A stretch of 8,292 nt of DNA, from positions 1 to 8,292 of the forward strand of contig JASEGY010000136.1 in NCBI GenBank assembly GCA_030019105.1, in the 5' to 3' direction. Positions 5,963 to 8,292 of this stretch are shown here, in pieces; positions within the stretch are counted from its first letter, which is position 1; the number at the start of each line of letters is the position of its first letter. Made by a program: the position numbers and the translations under genes. Under the pieces are notes generated by a model. It made no database searches and was not told the DNA's origin. It saw only the letters and a program-made list of their open reading frames with translations. Source of the stretch: a bacterium. GTDB lineage: Bacteria; UBA9089; JASEGY01.

Positions 5963-6577
5963 CTAAAAACCTTCACCAAGGAGAATAGCGCCTAAAAGTA
6001 AAACTATCGGCAGAACCACCTTATGAAACAAACCCAACCAGATGAGCCCAATGAGGACAATGAAGCCATAAGGTTCTAATCGGGCATATTTGTAAGCAGA
6101 TTCAGGGGGAAGAATCCCCATTAAAATCTTAGAACCATCGAGAGGAGGAATTGGAACAGCGTTAAAGACAGCCAGAAGCAGATTGATCACCACTGCCAGG
6201 ACCAATATTGAGCCTGAGGTAGATGAGAAATCCACTATTCCAAGCCTTAAAAGAGTTGAGGCAATAAAGGCTAAAGCAAAATTGGATAAAGGGCCGGCCA
6301 GAGAGACAAGGATCATGTCTTTCTTAGGATTATACAGGTTGTAAAAATTTACCGGAACCGGCTTGGCCCACCCAAAAATAAAATGAGACCCGCTAAGAAT
6401 AAGGAGCAAGGGAAGGATGATAGAACCAATAGGATCAATATGGACGAGGGGATTTAGACTGAGTCTACCCGCCATCCTGGCGGTAGGATCACCACGCCTG
6501 TCCGCTACCCACCCGTGGGAAACTTCATGGATAACGACAGAAAAGAAAAAAATAAAAATAGAGATAAGAAATTCCAA
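5963..6577 (-). CDS. Site-2 protease family (M50) intramembrane zinc metalloprotease
   Basis: A 204-residue polytopic membrane protein of normal length for the short, PDZ-less bacterial M50B group. The first hydrophobic segment (about residues 2-16) leads into the zinc-binding HEVSH (17-21) with catalytic E18. WAKPVPVN (70-77) and SLAGPLSNF (92-100) follow, and the third zinc ligand D147 is in the PPLDGSK motif (144-150). Hydrophobic segments lie near 51-62, 88-112, 123-140, and 171-200. It would cleave membrane-spanning substrates within the bilayer; the substrate is unknown. The start is TTG 6575-6577: an in-frame TGA lies 15 nt upstream, no ATG exists, and MEFLISIFIFFFSVVIHEVSHG matches the usual family N-terminus. 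The ribosome site is weak (GTGAG). A MITE-like element ends 16 nt upstream of the start and overlaps the likely promoter. Confidence 0.93.
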   Translation of the reverse strand: MEFLISIFIFFFSVVIHEVSHGWVADRRGDPTARMAGRLSLNPLVHIDPIGSIILPLLLILSGSHFIFGWAKPVPVNFYNLYNPKKDMILVSLAGPLSNFALAFIASTLLRLGIVDFSSTSGSILVLAVVINLLLAVFNAVPIPPLDGSKILMGILPPESAYKYARLEPYGFIVLIGLIWLGLFHKVVLPIVLLLGAILLGEGF

Positions 6578-6593
6578 GGCTATTTTCTCACTT

Positions 6594-6791
6594 CAGACCT
6601 CGTGCTTTGCCCTCACCAAATCGACAATAAGCCTTTTGGCCACAGGAAGTTGTGTAATAATTGGACAGCCGCATCCGTCAATCCCTAATCATTAGACTAC
6701 TTTATTATAAATCTGTATACTATGCTTGCTTATTGTCAATCAAAACTGTCCAGAAATTGCCCTTATTCCAGATATGAAAGCACGAGGTCTG
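6594..6791. mobile_element. 198-bp MITE with 15-bp TIRs and 5-bp target duplication
   Basis: CAGACCTCGTGCTTT (6594-6608) and its perfect reverse complement (6777-6791) bound the element. The flanking bases are identical: CACTT at 6589-6593 and CACTT at 6792-6796, a 5-bp target-site duplication. Subterminal inverted pairs occur too: GACAATAAGC (6623-6632) with its complement at 6728-6737, and a TGGACAG/CTGTCCA pair. It encodes no transposase. A short open minus-strand frame with no start codon (reading GIDGCGCPIITQLPVAKRL near its beginning) ends at the TIR and is not recognisable. Insertion is 16 bp upstream of the protease start codon. Confidence 0.82.
6704..6739 (-). promoter_or_regulatory. 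Candidate promoter for the protease gene, inside the MITE
   Basis: On the minus strand TTGACA (6739-6734) is followed by TATACA (6719-6714, spacing 14) and TATAAT (6709-6704, spacing 24). Neither spacing is the ideal 17, but both boxes match the sigma-70 consensus well individually. Transcription leftward would read into the protease gene about 120 nt downstream. If real, the element has supplied the promoter. Confidence 0.4.
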
Positions 6792-6832
6792 CACTTTAAT
6801 AAATTCCGTGGTTCGTGAATCGGGCCTGATTC

Positions 6833-6964
6833 ATGATTCTGTTGATTTAGTCCAATTTTGCCCAGGCTTAAAAATTAAGTTGCAACATGCTAATGCTGCA
6901 ATAAATAACTATATGCTACGGTTGCAGCGACCTCTCAAAAAAGCTATTAAATCAACAGAGTCAT
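6833..6964. repeat. 17-bp inverted repeat with structured loop
   Basis: ATGATTCTGTTGATTTA (6833-6849) pairs with 6948-6964 with a single mismatch that would be a G-T pair in RNA. The 98-nt interior contains a further GCTGCAA/TTGCAGC dyad and a TTGCA/TGCAA hairpin. It may be another small fold-back element; I see no target duplication or RNA-family signature. The weak plus-strand reading frame across it has no family resemblance. Confidence 0.55.
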
Positions 6965-7073
6965 TCATCGTTTCGGCCAATAGCGCTTGACCAAATTTGG
7001 GCGTTGATCATCGTTTCGGCAATTTTGGGTAGGTTGGGTTGAGGAACGAAACCCAACGATCTACGCTGGTGTT

Positions 7074-7260
7074 GGGTTTCGCTCCGCTTAACCCATGCGC
7101 ATCAACTTAAGCATCAATAGCACACGGATGACACGGATTCAACGGATTCTCACTGATTCTTTTATCCGTGTAAATCCGTATTATCCGTGGTATCCGTGTG
7201 CTATTAAATGATATTGGCTCTCCCGTAATATTGAGGAAAACACCTTAAGTTGATGCCTAT
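7074..7260. repeat. 187-bp tandem unit, copy 1
   Basis: First of two head-to-tail copies. From the outside in it contains a GGGTT/AACCC mini-hairpin, the 13-bp pair GCATCAACTTAAG (7099-7111) with 7244-7256, and the 14-bp pair AATAGCACACGGAT (7116-7129) with 7192-7205. The innermost arms are imperfect 9-mers (CACGGATGA, CACGGATTC, AACGGATTC facing ATCCGTGTA-type units). Confidence 0.92.
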
Positions 7261-7447
7261 GGGTTTCGCTCCGCTTAACCCATGCGCATCAACTTAAGCA
7301 TCAATAGCACACGGATGACACGGATTCAACGGATTCTCACTGATTCTTTTATCCGTGTAAATCCGTATTATCCGTGGCATCCGTGTGCTATTAAGTGATA
7401 TTGGCTCTCCCGTAATATTGAGGAAAATACCTTAAGTTGATGCCTAT
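7261..7447. repeat. 187-bp tandem unit, copy 2
   Basis: Identical to copy 1 except for three transitions: T to C at 7378 (vs 7191), A to G at 7395 (vs 7208) and C to T at 7428 (vs 7241). A third, partial copy (GGGTTTCG, then a T where the others have C, then TCCGCTTAACCCA) begins at 7448 and ends near 7469. The near identity indicates recent duplication. Confidence 0.93.
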
Positions 7448-7525
7448 GGGTTTCGTTCCGCTTAACCCAACCTACCAATTTCGTGAATTGCCCAAACAAT
7501 GATCAAGGCCCAAATTTGTTTCGAT

Positions 7526-7575
7526 GTAGTTGCAGAGCTTGCTCTGCCGTAATGTCGAGCAAGCTCGACTACTAC
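7526..7575. repeat. Twin-hairpin cruciform with complementary 2-nt loops
   Basis: Outer arms GTAGT (7526-7530) and ACTAC (7571-7575) enclose two perfect 7-bp hairpins, GCAGAGC-TT-GCTCTGC (7532-7547) and GTCGAGC-AA-GCTCGAC (7554-7569). The loops are TT and AA. As single-stranded DNA or RNA it would form a three-way junction. Confidence 0.75.
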
Positions 7576-7651
7576 AAGATTGATCCGATGGCCCAAACGA
7601 TGAACAACGCGGCGATGGTCATCGTTTCGGTCAGTTAGACTTGCAACCTTA

Positions 7652-7684
7652 ACCTTCCCGAAAGCTTCAAGTTTTCGGGAAGGT
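7652..7684. repeat. 33-nt near-perfect palindrome
   Basis: ACCTTCCCGAAA (7652-7663) and TTTCGGGAAGGT (7673-7684) are exact reverse complements. The intervening CTT-C-AAG also pairs, leaving a G opposite T and a 1-nt centre. No T-tract follows on either side, so it is not a standard terminator. Confidence 0.75.
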
Positions 7685-7721
7685 GCGCTATTGGCTCAAA
7701 CGATGAACAAGGCCAACAACA

Positions 7722-7769
7722 CCATAAATCGCGATTCGGTTCCACTGATTTACTATCCACGATTTACGG
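7722..7769. repeat. 10-bp inverted repeat, CCATAAATCG type
   Basis: CCATAAATCG (7722-7731) and CGATTTACGG (7760-7769) pair with one G-T type mismatch around a 28-nt loop. It is another minor fold-back unit to the right of the large palindrome. From 7770 to 8017 I see no gene; the stretch is purine-rich and holds two TATAATGGA motifs (7932 and 7980, plus strand) without -35 partners. Confidence 0.45.
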
Positions 7770-8017
7770 CCCGCAGTTTTAGCGATGATACTACAGAAAA
7801 CCATAAAAGTCAAGAGAAATTAACGGCCTTCCAGGTGTGAAGAGTCAAAATCTATAAAGAGAGTCCCCAGGCAGAACAAAGAGGGGAAGGAAGGGAAATA
7901 TATCCTGAAAAGAAAAAAGGGCAGAGTATCCTATAATGGACTGGGTTTTTCGGACCAGTAGTTAAGATACATTCCATGGTATAATGGATGTAAAAAAGTC
8001 CTGCGGTGATATGTCAA

Positions 8018-8047
8018 GAAAAAAATGAGCCAAGATCTCTTTTTTTC
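8018..8047. terminator. Possible A-stem/T-tail hairpin
   Basis: GAAAAAAATGAG (8018-8029) faces CTCTTTTTTTC (8037-8047) with one base missing on the right arm and a 7-nt loop. The run of seven T on the plus strand resembles a terminator tail, but the stem is almost entirely A-T and no plus-strand gene precedes it, so this is weak. Confidence 0.25.
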
Positions 8048-8150
8048 AACCCCGCAATTGGGCACAAATAGGGCGTTGAAAGGTTTTAAGCAATTTTAAA
8101 AATTATAAAATTATAATCAAAATAGCAACTCAAGTTCTTTCACAATTTAG

Positions 8151-8166
8151 AGGAGACATATCTCCT
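8151..8166. promoter_or_regulatory. Dyad AGGAGA-CATA-TCTCCT
   Basis: A perfect 6-bp dyad about 95 nt before a possible plus-strand start at 8259, downstream of a TATAAT (8112-8117, plus) with no clear -35. It could be an operator or a simple hairpin; the sequence alone cannot tell. Confidence 0.25.
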
Positions 8167-8258
8167 TTCGATCAAATTAGACGATAGGCATTCACCTCCT
8201 TGCCAAAAAAGATTGCGCAAGCGGGATAGTAAAAATCAAAGGAGTGCAACTAAAATTC

Positions 8259-8292
8259 ATGGGAACAGCCAGATCAGATAAATTGACTCAGC
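8259..8292 (+). CDS. Possible start of an unidentified gene running off the window
   Basis: ATG 8259-8261 opens a frame reading MGTARSDKLTQ that is still open at the window end. AAAGGAG (8238-8244) lies 14 nt upstream, which is rather far; an in-frame GTG at 8244 overlaps that site. It would be the only plus-strand gene here. Eleven codons are too few to identify a family. Confidence 0.25.
   Translation, partial: MGTARSDKLTQ

Larger units (their letters stand above)
6964..7707. repeat. Compound imperfect palindrome about 744 bp long
   Basis: Successive blocks on the left recur inverted, in mirrored order, on the right. TTCATCGTTT + GCCAATAGCGC at 6964-6986 pairs with 7685-7707 (21 of 23 match). 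The CAAATTTGGGC...TTGATCAT...GGCAATT block at 6992-7024 pairs with 7484-7518. GGTAGGTTGGGTT at 7028-7040 pairs with 7464-7476 (13 of 13). The centre is the two tandem 187-bp units. The motif TCATCGTTTSGG or close variants occurs six times: plus near 6965, 7008 and 7619, minus near 7491, 7592 and 7696. The right half has extra hairpins at 7526-7575 and 7652-7684 with no left counterpart. No gene is present from 6797 to 8258. Confidence 0.82.

Noticed and set aside
6833..6964. Integron attC site
   Set aside because: The length and inverted shape are suggestive, but the conserved RYYYAAC and GTTRRRY core sites are not at the ends and there is no cassette gene.
6808..6990. 60-codon plus-strand frame
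   Set aside because: It needs a non-ATG start, has no Shine-Dalgarno, no recognisable motif, and runs across an inverted repeat; treated as chance.
7074..7469. CRISPR array
   Set aside because: The repeated unit is 187 bp, head to tail with no unique spacers, and no cas gene is present; likewise the heptad arrays have no spacers.
8190..8201. Fragment of 16S rRNA 3' end (TTCACCTCCTT)
   Set aside because: The match is only about 10 nt around the anti-Shine-Dalgarno and the flanks do not resemble rRNA. On the minus strand it gives AAGGAGGTGA directly against an ATG, but that frame is four codons long.

Overview
The window is a bacterial chromosome segment in which every recognisable gene lies on the minus strand. 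In transcription order these are a site-2 protease, guaA (GMP synthase), a type II toxin-antitoxin pair, leuS (leucyl-tRNA synthetase) and a broken ATPase fragment. The gene set is housekeeping with no lineage-diagnostic cluster. The unusual load of short-period repeats and small palindromic elements resembles that of uncultured candidate-phylum or deltaproteobacteria-like genomes, but I cannot place the organism from this window.

Layout: 51-188 holds a truncated AAA-type ATPase N-terminus. 283-2901 is leuS, carrying two in-gene insertions of the 7-nt repeat GCGGATT, one at the start codon and one inside the editing domain. 2913-3250 holds the likely leuS promoter, a palindromic repeat element and a post-toxin hairpin. 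3251-3753 is a RelE/YafQ-like toxin with its upstream antitoxin, overlapping by ATGA. 3869-3963 is a hairpin made of 9-nt repeats. 4021-5562 is guaA. 5591-5957 is a nested inverted-repeat element. 5963-6577 is the protease. 6594-6791 is a 198-bp MITE-like element with 15-bp terminal inverted repeats and a 5-bp target duplication. 6797-8258 has no convincing gene and is dominated by a compound palindrome (6964-7707) built around two tandem 187-bp units.

The genes do not form a pathway: LeuRS serves translation, GuaA purine synthesis, the M50 enzyme membrane proteolysis, and the toxin-antitoxin pair is accessory. What unifies the window is the repeats. Most intergenic gaps longer than about 200 bp contain inverted pairs of tandem 7- or 9-nt repeats or a TIR-bounded element, and repeats of the same type have entered leuS. 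The leuS start is the most striking case. An 89-nt insertion between two copies of GGAATA appears to have split the ancestral start (ATG GAA TAT CCC), putting it out of frame. It leaves a four-codon mini-ORF (MEYK) whose stop overlaps a new start codon as ATGA.
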